DNA of 47,804 nucleotides from Cytophagaceae bacterium. GTDB lineage: Bacteria; Bacteroidota; Bacteroidia; Cytophagales; Cytophagaceae. The stretch spans positions 1 through 47,804 of the forward strand of contig JALONM010000026.1 of NCBI GenBank assembly GCA_025454925.1, read 5' to 3'. Below the pieces are notes generated by a model. It worked only from the letters and a program-made list of their open reading frames with translations, had not been told where the DNA came from and did no database searches. Every line of letters starts with the position of its first letter. Position 1 is the stretch's first letter. The translations under genes and the position numbers were made by a program. Below are positions 17,865-26,084 of this stretch, one piece after another.

Positions 17865-18845
17865 ATGAAAGTACTCATCTTTTTTGCAGCACTCTTAAGT
17901 GCTGGCATTTCCATCGCACAAACGTTTACGCTTCCGGCATTGCCATACTCCTACCAGGCACTGGAACCTTTTATTGACGCGCAAACCATGGAGATCCACC
18001 ACTCCAAGCATCATGCGGCATATGTTAAAAACTTAAATGCTGCCATTGGAAACACGAATAAAGGACTCGAAGAAATTTTACTTTCCATGAGTCAATACTC
18101 CGATGCTGTGCGGAATAATGCTGGTGGCCATTATAATCATAGTTTGTTTTGGCAAGTATTAGCTCCTGCCTCTGGCACCCAAGGTATTCCGGAATCCTTG
18201 CTTGCCGCTATCCAGAAACAATACGGTTCTTTAGACAGCTTGAAAAAACAATTAAATCAGGCTGCAGCTACCCGGTTTGGTTCTGGCTGGGCTTGGTTGG
18301 TGGTTACACCCGAAAAAAGTTTAAAAGTATGTTCCAGTCCCAATCAAGACAACCCTTTAATGGATATTTCCAAAGACAAAGGAATTCCGGTGCTTGGCAT
18401 CGATGTATGGGAACATGCCTATTACTTGAAATACCAGAATAAACGAGCCGATTATTTGGCAGCACTTTGGTCGGTGATGAACTGGAATGAAGTAGGAAGA
18501 AGATACGAAGAGGCCTTAAAAAGTCCATTGCTACAGCAATTGGCATTTGCCGGTTGGCAAGAATTAAAACAACTTGAACGCGACACCAAAGATTTACAAC
18601 AACTGTGCAAAGACAATAAATGGGAACTCGCCAAAGCCAAAGCACAACAAATCGCAATCAATGGCAAAGCCTTAACTGTTGTGCCCAATGCGTTAACATC
18701 CTCGATTCCCCCTGCTGCATTAAAGCCAATCCAATCCAATTGCGAACAACTTGGAAAAGCATCCCTTAAAAAAACATTTTCAAGTGCAGCTCCCGAACTT
18801 TGTAATTCCTTGCTGCAAACGATAACAGCCTTGCAGCCCAAATAA
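17865..18845 (+). CDS. Exported Fe/Mn superoxide dismutase with C-terminal extension
   Basis: 326 aa. A signal peptide (1-19, ending ISIAQ) precedes a complete Fe/Mn superoxide dismutase domain (about 21-212). The four metal ligands are visible: H45 in MEIHHSKHH, H92 in NHSLFW, D180 and H184 in IDVWEHAYY. It should convert superoxide to peroxide and oxygen outside the cytoplasm. The domain ends at the usual NWNEVGRRYEEA; another 110 residues follow, probably helical with three cysteines, loosely similar to DUF3347-like domains. Normal enzymes of this family are about 200 aa and cytoplasmic, so both ends are unusual. Confidence 0.92.
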   Translation: MKVLIFFAALLSAGISIAQTFTLPALPYSYQALEPFIDAQTMEIHHSKHHAAYVKNLNAAIGNTNKGLEEILLSMSQYSDAVRNNAGGHYNHSLFWQVLAPASGTQGIPESLLAAIQKQYGSLDSLKKQLNQAAATRFGSGWAWLVVTPEKSLKVCSSPNQDNPLMDISKDKGIPVLGIDVWEHAYYLKYQNKRADYLAALWSVMNWNEVGRRYEEALKSPLLQQLAFAGWQELKQLERDTKDLQQLCKDNKWELAKAKAQQIAINGKALTVVPNALTSSIPPAALKPIQSNCEQLGKASLKKTFSSAAPELCNSLLQTITALQPK

Positions 18846-18878
18846 GGCAAATCGGCTTTTATGCTAAGAAATTCGGTT

Positions 18879-19067
18879 GAACCGGCTTTTCTCAATAGAA
18901 GCGAAGCGCACTATTGAGAAAGCTTATGGATCGCAGATCCATGGCCGGTAATCCCGACTTAGAAAATCATGGGCTTCAGAAAGAATTTCTTCCATTCCAT
19001 TCCTTCTGAAGCCCTTGATTTTATTAGTCGTTTGTCAAGAGAAGAATTTCTATTGACAAATTAGGGT
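18879..19067 (+). repeat. Family A structured repeat, full copy A2
   Basis: Outer stem ACCGGC (18881-18886) / GCCGGT (18944-18949) encloses TTCTCAATAG/CTATTGAGAA (18889-18920) and TATGGATC/GATCCATG (18925-18943). The tail has a long stem AAAATCATGGGCTTCAGAA (to 18981) with TTCTGAAGCCCTTGATTTT (19004-19022) and a hairpin at 19031-19060. Compared with A1, the first stem changes CC/GG to CA/TG with pairing kept. Confidence 0.85.
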
Positions 19068-19111
19068 TTAAAGAAAATACCCTTTTAGGAAAACAGGGGC
19101 CAATAGCCCTT

Positions 19112-19161
19112 CTACAAAATAAAAACACCTCTCTACGTGGAGAGGTGTTTTTATTTTGTAG
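19112..19161. terminator. Long perfect hairpin, probable bidirectional terminator
   Basis: Two perfectly complementary 22-base arms (19112-19133 and 19140-19161) around TACGTG. The GC-rich core CACCTCTC is flanked by A5 and T5 runs on both sides. It lies between repeat A2 and the tRNA gene. Confidence 0.75.
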
Positions 19162-19231
19162 AAACCAATTCAGGCAACGTGCAAGGGTAAATACTGGACT
19201 TTGATAAAAAACATGGAGGGATATAAAAGAC

Positions 19232-19259
19232 AAAAGCCGCAACGTTTGTTGCGGCTTTT
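19232..19259 (-). terminator. Terminator of tRNA-Asn
   Basis: AAAAGCCGCAAC and GTTGCGGCTTTT pair across a GTTT loop, directly past the 3' end of the minus-strand tRNA, with further T-rich sequence beyond. Confidence 0.8.
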
Positions 19260-19260
19260 G

Positions 19261-19334
19261 CTCCCCCTCTTGGGCTTGAACCAAGGACCCCCTGATTAAC
19301 AGTCAGGTGCTCTAACCAGCTGAGCTAAGGAGGA
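19261..19334 (-). tRNA. tRNA-Asn (anticodon GTT)
   Basis: Read on the minus strand: acceptor stem TCCTCCT/AGGGGGA with discriminator G, D arm GCTC..GAGC, anticodon stem CCTGA/TCAGG around loop CTGTTAA with anticodon GTT, and T arm CTTGG TTCAAGC CCAAG. 74 nt; the CCA end is not encoded. A terminator hairpin follows immediately. Confidence 0.95.
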
Positions 19335-19406
19335 GTCTCAATTGGACTGCAATATTATGGCAAATATTTTTTCCATGCAACAGTCCAATGAATTTTTTTT
19401 AAAAAA

Positions 19407-19820
19407 TTATCCGTTTTTCTTGAAAAGATAGCGTGTAATAAAAATTCCTACGCCACCACCGGTAATTTTTCCTTGCTCATTTCCAGCGTATGCTCCTGTA
19501 TTTACCTGTACCAGCTCCCAACCTTGATTAGAAAGATCGGTGATTTTATCAGCAATCATCTTATCATTATCACGCACGTTCTGGAAATTAATACCTGCCA
19601 AACTGAAGAAGTTTTCCATTTTCACTTCCTGCATGTTTCCAGACGGATCGGTAGTAATCATTCTGGATCTTCCCAATCCACCAGGTACAACCGATTCAAC
19701 AGTAGTTACCTGAAGGTACGTTACCCCTTTGGAGGCAGACTTATTGTTGGTAAAAGAAAACAAGGCGAAAATGCTCATTACCGCCACACCCAATCCAAAA
19801 AATAATAGATTCTTTTTCAT
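19407..19820 (-). CDS. Small exported or membrane-anchored hypothetical protein
   Basis: 137 aa. Residues 1-24 form a hydrophobic N-terminal helix (signal or anchor). The mature part ends with a pattern resembling DUF4177-like proteins: ITDLSNQGWELVQVNTG followed by a Gly-rich loop and ITRYLFKK. Such proteins are small alpha-beta folds of unknown role. It stands alone between the tRNA and hsp20. Confidence 0.7.
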   Translation of the reverse strand: MKKNLLFFGLGVAVMSIFALFSFTNNKSASKGVTYLQVTTVESVVPGGLGRSRMITTDPSGNMQEVKMENFFSLAGINFQNVRDNDKMIADKITDLSNQGWELVQVNTGAYAGNEQGKITGGGVGIFITRYLFKKNG

Positions 19821-20044
19821 ATGATTAATTTTTAAGGTTTTTAAATCTTAAACGCAATAATAGTGCTAGAAGATGAAGTAGAAAAGCAATTTTATCAGGT
19901 CATTTTCCTTTTTTAACCCAAGTTAATGCCAAATTGACATCAATCCACCTTCGGAAATTAGAATTTAACGCCATTTTGACACAATAAGAGCTTTGGTATA
20001 TGATTCGATACAGGACTATCGAAACATTAAAACAATTTACTACT

Positions 20045-20479
20045 ATGGCAACTTTAGTTAAAAACACCGACCTGAAAAACTTCTTACCTCGCACCTACAA
20101 TGATTTATTTGAATCTTTTTTTAAAGAACCATTCCTAGGGGCTCATAAAGAAAATTATCTGCCGTCCGTTGACATTGCAGAAAATGAAACACATTATTTT
20201 CTACATCTTTCCCTGGCGGGGGTTCGCAAGGAAGATGTAAAAATCGAATTAGAAGATGGGAAAATAATCATCAGCGGAGAGAAGAAACTTCAGCGGGAAG
20301 AAAACGGCAAGAAGTATCACAAGATCGAATCGCACTATGGCTCGTTTACAAGGAGCTTCTACCTGCCAGACAATGTAAACGTGCAGCAAATCGAAGCGAA
20401 TTTCACCGATGGGGTATTGGATATTAAATTACCGAAAGCTGAAATAAAAACGAATAAAACTTCGATTGAAATACGATAA
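20045..20479 (+). CDS. Small heat shock protein Hsp20
   Basis: 144 aa from the ATG at 20045; the frame extends upstream to 20000, but MATLVKNT is the usual start type. Residues 36-144 form the alpha-crystallin domain: VDIAENETHYFLHLSLAGVRKEDVKIELEDGKIIISGEK covers the first strands, and SFYLPDNVNVQQIEANFTDGVLDIKLPK is the conserved A-x-x-x-G-V-L motif. The C-terminal IEIR is the usual I-x-I/V dimer tail. ATP-independent chaperone holding unfolded proteins. A hairpin follows at 20520, then htrA, another stress gene. Confidence 0.95.
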   Translation: MATLVKNTDLKNFLPRTYNDLFESFFKEPFLGAHKENYLPSVDIAENETHYFLHLSLAGVRKEDVKIELEDGKIIISGEKKLQREENGKKYHKIESHYGSFTRSFYLPDNVNVQQIEANFTDGVLDIKLPKAEIKTNKTSIEIR

Positions 20480-20519
20480 GCATTCGATGGAAATATTCTG
20501 AAATGGAATGTTTAATTCA

Positions 20520-20549
20520 GGCACAATAGGGTTTTCACCGTATTGTGCC
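20520..20549 (+). terminator. Probable terminator of hsp20
   Basis: GGCACAATA pairs with TATTGTGCC; the loop contains a further GGT/ACC pair. The following sequence is only moderately T-rich (CTTTGTTTAT). Confidence 0.6.
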
Positions 20550-20646
20550 CTTTGTTTATCGGGAATTTGACAGGAATAAAATTTTTGGTGTACTTTGGAA
20601 AATCTTAATCCGTTATACCATTCAGTAAAACAAAATCAACAAGTAT

Positions 20647-22140
20647 ATGAATAACAAGAAGCTATTTTTCCTGGTGCTTGTATCCTCTTTTGCAGGAGCG
20701 GTATTGGCAATTCTTGGCTACCGTTTTGCCTTTACCAATGCGAGGTATGAATCCTATTCAGAAGGAGGGAATTATAAATTATCCAGTTACCTTTTTGAAG
20801 ATACCAGTTCGATGGTAGTACCCGAAGGGTTAAATTTTGTATATGCCGCTAACGCGGTTACACCTGCCGTGGTGCACATTAAAACCATGTTTGAAGTAAA
20901 GGCCGACACCCGCCAGCAGGATCAGATGGAAGATTTGTTCCGCGATTTCTTTGGCGAGCAGGGGCCGAGGTTTCGCTCTCCACAGGGAGGCAAGCAGGAA
21001 GCATCCGGTTCGGGGGTAATCCTTTCCTCGGATGGCTATATTGTGACCAATAACCACGTTATTGAAAATGCCGATAAAATAGAAGTGGTACTCAACGACA
21101 AACGAAGCTACAATGCCACCCTGATCGGGGCAGATCCGACCACCGATTTGGCACTTTTGAAAATTGAAGAAAGCGGACTGGCTTTTGTTCGCTTCGGAAA
21201 TTCCGACAAAGTAAAAATCGGCGAATGGGTATTGGCCGTTGGAAATCCCTTTAACCTTACCTCTACCGTTACCGCCGGCATCGTAAGTGCCAAAGCGAGA
21301 AACATTAATATTCTCAGAGATAAAGACAACCTGGCCATTGAATCTTTTATTCAAACTGATGCGGCCGTAAATCCAGGTAATAGCGGTGGCGCTCTGGTTA
21401 ATTTGCGCGGTGAATTAATTGGGATCAATACCGCCATTGCAACCCCATCCGGAACCTTTGCCGGGTATTCTTTTGCAGTGCCTGAAGCGCTGGTAAAAAA
21501 AGTTATTGAAGATTTGAAGAAATACGGAACCGTTCAGCGAGCCTTACTGGGCATTCAAATTATGGATGTCACGGCAGAACTTGCCAAAGAGAAAGGTATT
21601 GATAAGATCGGTGGCGTATATGTAGGCGCGGTTAACGAAGGCTCCGCGGCAGAAAGCGCCGGTATAAAAGAAGGCGATGTGATTACTCAGATAAACGGCA
21701 TGGCTGTAAACAGCAGCTCAGAACTGCAAGAGCAGGTAGCCCGCTACCGACCAGGCGATAAAATCGAAGTTCAATACGAACGCAAAGGAGACGTCAAAAA
21801 AGCCAATGTATTGCTCAAAAATAAATTAGGAGAAACTTCCATCGTAAAAGCAGACGATGCTGATACCAAAATGGCTTTGGGTGCAGAACTAAAACCTGCT
21901 GACAAATCGGAACTTAAAAAACTCGGTCTGGAAAGCGGTGTTAAAGTGGCGAAAATCAAAGATGGAAAATTAAAACAAGTAGGCGTGCGCGAAGGCTTTA
22001 TCATTACTTCTATCGATAAGAAAAAAGTAACGAGTCCGTCCGAGGTGAGCGCAATCCTTGATAGAGCCAAAAACAGCGGCGTGCTCCTCGAAGGTGTTTA
22101 CCCTGGTGGAGAAAAAGCTTATTATGGACTGGGCCTTTAA
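20647..22140 (+). CDS. htrA: HtrA/DegP serine protease-chaperone
   Basis: 497 aa. An N-terminal signal/anchor (5-27) leads to a trypsin-like domain with the triad H137 (TNNHVIE), D167 (TTDLALLK) and S246 (GNSGGAL). Two PDZ domains follow (about 290-390 and 400-495). The first contains GGVYVGAVNEGSAAESAGIKEGDVI. It degrades or refolds damaged proteins in the periplasm. The first part before the protease domain contains a short acidic DLFRDFFGEQ segment typical of the Do family's regulatory loop. A good terminator follows. Confidence 0.96.
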   Translation: MNNKKLFFLVLVSSFAGAVLAILGYRFAFTNARYESYSEGGNYKLSSYLFEDTSSMVVPEGLNFVYAANAVTPAVVHIKTMFEVKADTRQQDQMEDLFRDFFGEQGPRFRSPQGGKQEASGSGVILSSDGYIVTNNHVIENADKIEVVLNDKRSYNATLIGADPTTDLALLKIEESGLAFVRFGNSDKVKIGEWVLAVGNPFNLTSTVTAGIVSAKARNINILRDKDNLAIESFIQTDAAVNPGNSGGALVNLRGELIGINTAIATPSGTFAGYSFAVPEALVKKVIEDLKKYGTVQRALLGIQIMDVTAELAKEKGIDKIGGVYVGAVNEGSAAESAGIKEGDVITQINGMAVNSSSELQEQVARYRPGDKIEVQYERKGDVKKANVLLKNKLGETSIVKADDADTKMALGAELKPADKSELKKLGLESGVKVAKIKDGKLKQVGVREGFIITSIDKKKVTSPSEVSAILDRAKNSGVLLEGVYPGGEKAYYGLGL

Positions 22141-22173
22141 AATGTAACCTCTATTAGTTTTATTGTTTTTTGT

Positions 22174-22210
22174 ATCCGGGGAAGTTCCAATGCTTCTCCG
22201 GATTTTTTTT
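22174..22210 (+). terminator. Terminator of htrA
   Basis: ATCCGGGGAAG pairs with CTTCTCCGGAT (one G-T pair) across an 8-base loop, followed by T8. It lies 33 bp after the htrA stop codon. Confidence 0.9.
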
Positions 22211-22328
22211 CTCCCCGCGCGAATACCAAGAATTAAACCTCAAACTCAGGATTTGCTACGCTTGGGTGATGTTGCCAAATCTCCAACCTTTACGTTGCCT
22301 TTATGTAGTATTACATCTCAGGGTTTTA

Positions 22329-22450
22329 TTTGGGCGTGTCCCTTGTGGTGGCGCCTTCAGCGCCACACGGGCCGGGCTATCGCTGCAAGCCATGGTGGTG
22401 GCGCCTGTAGCGCCACCACCATGGGCTTTACACTCTATCCCTCACGCAAA
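22329..22450 (+). repeat. Family B structured repeat, copy B1
   Basis: Closing stem GCGTG (22334-22338) / CACGC (22443-22447). Inside are a hairpin GTGGCGC/GCGCCAC (22348-22366) and a long hairpin from GCCATGGTGGTGGCGC to its complement (22389-22426). The unpaired parts GGGCTATCGCTGCAAG and GGCTTTACACTCTATCCC recur in B2 and, with changes, in B3. Open frames across this stretch are by-products of the hairpins. Confidence 0.85.
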
Positions 22451-22469
22451 ACCAGCCATGTTTTAAATT

Positions 22470-22641
22470 GATTTTTCAATAGAAATTCTTCCATGGAGAA
22501 ACCTCAACTAAAATCCAGGGCTTCCAAAGGAATCAAACCGAATAAATGATTTACGAAGTCCATGATTTTCCAGGTCGGGATTACATGCCTTGTGCCATCT
22601 CCATCCTACGCTTCACTGCTGTTGAGAAAAGCTGGTTTAAC
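22470..22641 (-). repeat. Family A repeat, diverged copy A5
   Basis: On the minus strand it keeps the family A order: GCTTTTCTCAAC..., a short ATGGAGATGG segment, TAATCCCGACC, AAAATCATGGACTTCG, TTTGGAAGCCCTGGATTTT and GGAAGAATTTCTATTG. It begins about 20 bp after B1; the same B then inverted-A order is seen at 33697-33952. Together B1 and A5 fill most of the 587-bp gap between htrA and the hydrolase gene. Confidence 0.7.
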
Positions 22642-22727
22642 CAGTTAGTTAGCCTTCACCAACAAACAGAAAATAAAAATATTATTTAATTGAATTTGTC
22701 CTTACCATTGCCCCAAATTATGTTACT

Positions 22728-23492
22728 ATGGAATACTTGATTGGTGGTACAGGAGAGCCCCTTGTGTTGATTCATGGATTTTGTGAAACCGGTTCCATCT
22801 GGAGAAAAATTAGCCCGGAACTCGAATCTCATTTCCAAGTGATACTGCCCGATTTACCAGGCTTTGGAAATTCAGCCTATCAACAAGGCTCCTATACAAT
22901 GGAGTATTATGCAGAAGCGCTGATACAATTGCTCAATCAGGAAAGAATATTGGAAGCTCATCTGGTAGGCCATTCCATGGGAGGCTATATTTGTTTGGCC
23001 CTCGCCGAAGCCTATCCGGACCGCTTCGCCCGCATTACCTTGCTGCATTCAACGGCGGAAGAAGATTCCGAGCAACGGAAAATAAACCGGAACAGAACGA
23101 TCGATTTCCTGGAAAAGAAAGGTCTGGAGTTATTTGCTAGTTCCTTTGTTCCGCCATTGTTTCGAGTTGAAACCAGGGCACACTTTGCCAGCGACATTAA
23201 AACTATTCAGGAGGAATTAAAACAATCTACTCAGGACGCCCTTATCAAAGTAACAGCGTCCATGCGTGACAGACCCAATCGAGTACATCTGCTAAAAGAA
23301 CACCGGGAACGTTTTCAGGTAATCGCAGGAAAACTTGATACGGCTTTGCCGTTAAATAGCATAGAAAGGCAAACACAAAATGTGGTGCCCCTGCATGTAT
23401 TGGATGGGTGTGGGCATATGGGAATGTTGGAAGCGCCCAACGAAGTTGCCGGACTAATACTAAAGTTTCATGCGCCTGAACGCATTGCTTAA
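22728..23492 (+). CDS. Alpha/beta hydrolase
   Basis: 254 aa. LIHGFCETGSIW near residue 15 is the oxyanion-hole HG motif; GHSMGGY at 81-87 is the nucleophile elbow with S83; an aspartate in AGKLDTALP near 204 and the histidine in GCGHMGMLEAP near 230 complete the triad. A helical lid lies at about 110-190. It hydrolyses some ester, lactone or similar bond; the substrate cannot be told. No signal peptide, so cytoplasmic. It stands alone, with promoter regions on both sides. Confidence 0.88.
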   Translation: MEYLIGGTGEPLVLIHGFCETGSIWRKISPELESHFQVILPDLPGFGNSAYQQGSYTMEYYAEALIQLLNQERILEAHLVGHSMGGYICLALAEAYPDRFARITLLHSTAEEDSEQRKINRNRTIDFLEKKGLELFASSFVPPLFRVETRAHFASDIKTIQEELKQSTQDALIKVTASMRDRPNRVHLLKEHRERFQVIAGKLDTALPLNSIERQTQNVVPLHVLDGCGHMGMLEAPNEVAGLILKFHAPERIA

Positions 23493-23710
23493 GTTTTCAT
23501 ACTGATTTAGTTATTTTCAGCATAAAAATTAGATAGAAAAGTATTTTACATTTATATTTTTAGCAAGATTACGTTTTAATTATAAAAGAGGATTGATTGA
23601 TATAGTAGTAAAGTTATTAAACTAGAAAATAGTAATGCCAGAGTTCTTAGGAATAGTGGCTCGTCATTAAAAAAAATACAACTTAATAACTTTTAATTAC
23701 AAATAAATTT

Positions 23711-23739
23711 TTTGCTGGAATTCAAAAGACTTATCTTTG
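23711..23739 (+). promoter_or_regulatory. Bacteroidota-type promoter for the histidine kinase
   Basis: TTTG (23711-23714), 17 bases, TATCTTTG (23732-23739), matching the TTTG / TAnnTTTG pattern with slightly short spacing. The kinase start is 46 bp downstream. Confidence 0.5.
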
Positions 23740-23785
23740 AACGTACACTAAGGGATTTCATCAATTTAATAAAAATAAAAGGTTA

Positions 23786-25693
23786 ATGGGCAGACTTTGT
23801 GGGTTGTTCCTTTGCTGGTGTTTACCAATATTCATTTATGCAAATCATACGTTGATATTAAACAACGATATCATTCATTACGAGCTTACCAATGATTATT
23901 TTACTACGTTCAAAGACAGCAGCAATCAAATGCACGTTAGCCAGGTGCTGAAGCAACCTTTCCAGCATTCTTCCTCACTCTATTCTTTAGTAAATGACAG
24001 TAAGAGCACCTTCTGGTCGAAAATCGAATTCATAGATTCTTCCGCCCAAGCGCGTGATTGGTTTTTTGTGTTTTATAATTATAGCATTGAACAACTCGAT
24101 TTCTATTTATTAGCGCACGATTCCTTATTGCTACATCGACATTATTCGGTAAACAGCACCAAACTCTCTGACAAGGAATTAAAGCACAAAAACTTTTCTA
24201 TTGATCTGGAAATTCCCAAAAACACCAAGATTACCATACTCCTGAAATCGAGAAATAGCATTTCATCACAATATGGATATGCAATAAAAGAGCACAAAGA
24301 CTATTTTTCCTATTCCGTTACCGAATATTTTTATTACGGATTATTTTATGGGTCTCTGCTGCTGATTATAATTTACCATATCAGCTTTCTATTCAGCTTA
24401 AAAAATATTGCCTACCTGTTTTATGTTCTTTACACATTATTCCAGGGAATCTATATGACATTCCGAGATGGGATGGTAGTGGCGTATGTATTTCCTGAGC
24501 ACCCAGCACTGGTCGGACCCGCCTATGCTGTGGTATATATGTGTTCTTCTCTTTTTCTCATGTTGTATGCCAGGTTCTTCCTGGAATTGAATAACAATAA
24601 ATTTTTTGACCTGATCATTAAAATATATATTCCTTTGCGCATTGCCGCATGGATTATTGCACCTAAGCACAACAATTTTCACGTGCTGTTGGATTACATT
24701 CCTGTCATTGTAGTTTTTGCATTTTCGCTTCAGGCCACCTTCCAGAAAATAAAAACTTCATATCTGCTGTGTGCAGGCTTTGGAGCATTGCTGATCAGCC
24801 ACACCATCAATGCTCTCTGGCAGAATAATATTATTCCATGTACCACACAAATTTTTTATTCCATGTACTATGGTATACTCATTGAATCTACCTTGCTGGC
24901 ATTTGCGAATGCGTATCGGCTGCATACGCTGAGACAAGAGGCCATCCAGAAATTAAAACTGGAAAACCAGGTAATGAAAGACGAACTAAAAATCAATCAA
25001 CAAAAAAATATCATTCAGGAACAAAAGGATCAAATTGAAAATTTTCTTTACAGGGCTTCTCATGACATAAAAGGTCCTTTAAAATCCATTGATGGGCTGG
25101 CGCGACTTGGCTTAATTGATCAGCAATACGGCCCGGAATATTTTTCCAGAATACAACGCATGACGATTCGCCTTCAAAAGATCGTTGACAATTTCCTTTC
25201 TCTGGTAAAAAACAACAATAGTCCCATCACGGTGGAAGAAGTGCGCTTAAAGGAAATAGTACAGCAATGTCTGGAAGATCAATTTCTGGAGTACCCGGGA
25301 CGAAACGAAATTACCATTGAAAATCTGGTGGATGAAACTGTAATTGTAGAAACAGAGTATTTCTCCCTGTACTCAATTCTTCAAAACATCCTTGAAAATG
25401 CGATCAAATACAGGGATCCTCAAAAGCCAAATAAATACATCCGCATACAGGCTAAACGTTATGAATTCCATTTAAAACTGGAGGTAGAGGACAATGGCCA
25501 GGGAATACATCCTTCCTTTAAAGAAAAAGTATTTTCGATGTTTTATCGCGCCAATATTGAAAATACAGAGGGCGTTGGTATGGGATTATATATCGTAAAA
25601 CAGTCGTTGGAAAGAATACAAGGCAAAGTAAGGTTCGAATCGGAAGAAGGCAAATTCACGAAGTTTATTATTCAATTGCCCTTGAAGATTTAA
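23786..25693 (+). CDS. 7TM-DISM sensor histidine kinase
   Basis: 635 aa. Signal peptide (about 1-19), an extracytoplasmic beta-rich 7TMR-DISMED2-type domain (25-170, with SFWSKIEFIDSSAQARDWFFVF), seven membrane helices (about 180-390), a coiled coil (390-420, rich in Gln/Lys/Glu), then HisKA with the phospho-acceptor H426 in ASHDIKGPLKSI. The ATPase domain shows ILENAIKY (N box), DNGQGI (G1) and GVGMGLYIVKQ (G2). It should sense an external ligand, perhaps a carbohydrate, and phosphorylate a response regulator. No regulator gene is nearby, so the partner is elsewhere. The ATG at 23786 directly precedes the signal peptide. Confidence 0.93.
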   Translation: MGRLCGLFLCWCLPIFIYANHTLILNNDIIHYELTNDYFTTFKDSSNQMHVSQVLKQPFQHSSSLYSLVNDSKSTFWSKIEFIDSSAQARDWFFVFYNYSIEQLDFYLLAHDSLLLHRHYSVNSTKLSDKELKHKNFSIDLEIPKNTKITILLKSRNSISSQYGYAIKEHKDYFSYSVTEYFYYGLFYGSLLLIIIYHISFLFSLKNIAYLFYVLYTLFQGIYMTFRDGMVVAYVFPEHPALVGPAYAVVYMCSSLFLMLYARFFLELNNNKFFDLIIKIYIPLRIAAWIIAPKHNNFHVLLDYIPVIVVFAFSLQATFQKIKTSYLLCAGFGALLISHTINALWQNNIIPCTTQIFYSMYYGILIESTLLAFANAYRLHTLRQEAIQKLKLENQVMKDELKINQQKNIIQEQKDQIENFLYRASHDIKGPLKSIDGLARLGLIDQQYGPEYFSRIQRMTIRLQKIVDNFLSLVKNNNSPITVEEVRLKEIVQQCLEDQFLEYPGRNEITIENLVDETVIVETEYFSLYSILQNILENAIKYRDPQKPNKYIRIQAKRYEFHLKLEVEDNGQGIHPSFKEKVFSMFYRANIENTEGVGMGLYIVKQSLERIQGKVRFESEEGKFTKFIIQLPLKI

Positions 25694-25718
25694 ATGGAAA
25701 ACAGGACTTAAGGCAAAG

Positions 25719-26084
25719 CTATTTACCTCCATGCGTTTTCACATAGTTCTTCTTTTTACGTGCGGTATCCTTTTTAACTTTATTTAATCGTTTGCGTGCA
25801 ATTTTATCGGCACGTTTGCGGGTGATCTCGTCCTTTTTTCGTTTGGCGGCAAGGGATTTCTTTTTCTTCTTCAGGTTCTTTTTATCCTGCTTGCTCATGC
25901 CTCTCTCCTGGCCTTCTTTCATATCGGCATCTACATCTTCCTGGCTGCCCATACCCTTTTTTCCCTTGGCTTTTTTTACTTTCACCTTAGGAGGTTTGGT
26001 TTCTGAGCTGCCATCGTCTTGAGCCAAGGCAACACCGCTGCCCAACAATACAAAAAGAAAACATAAAAGAAACGTAGCTCTCAT
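25719..26084 (-). CDS. Exported Lys/Arg-rich protein of unknown function
   Basis: 121 aa from the ATG at 26084, which overlaps the stop of the upstream gene (ATGA) and precedes a clear signal peptide (MRATFLLCFLFVLLGSGVALAQ). Earlier in-frame starts would only read the neighbouring gene in another frame. The mature protein is extremely basic: about 40% Lys plus Arg, with a KKNLKKKKKSLAAKRKK stretch and only a short acidic break (EDVDADMKEGQE). It is probably disordered or helical. Basic proteins with a signal peptide may bind nucleic acid or anionic polymers at the surface; that is a guess. Last gene of the rnr operon. Confidence 0.7.
   Translation of the reverse strand: MRATFLLCFLFVLLGSGVALAQDDGSSETKPPKVKVKKAKGKKGMGSQEDVDADMKEGQERGMSKQDKKNLKKKKKSLAAKRKKDEITRKRADKIARKRLNKVKKDTARKKKNYVKTHGGK

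Noticed and set aside
20000-20044. Upstream start for hsp20
   Set aside because: The added residues (MIRYRTIETLKQFTT) lie in the promoter region and do not fit the family; the ATG at 20045 is better.
22163-22471. Overlapping open frames of about 100 codons on the plus strand after htrA
   Set aside because: They run through the htrA terminator and repeat B1; the codons come from hairpin arms and the two frames overlap each other.
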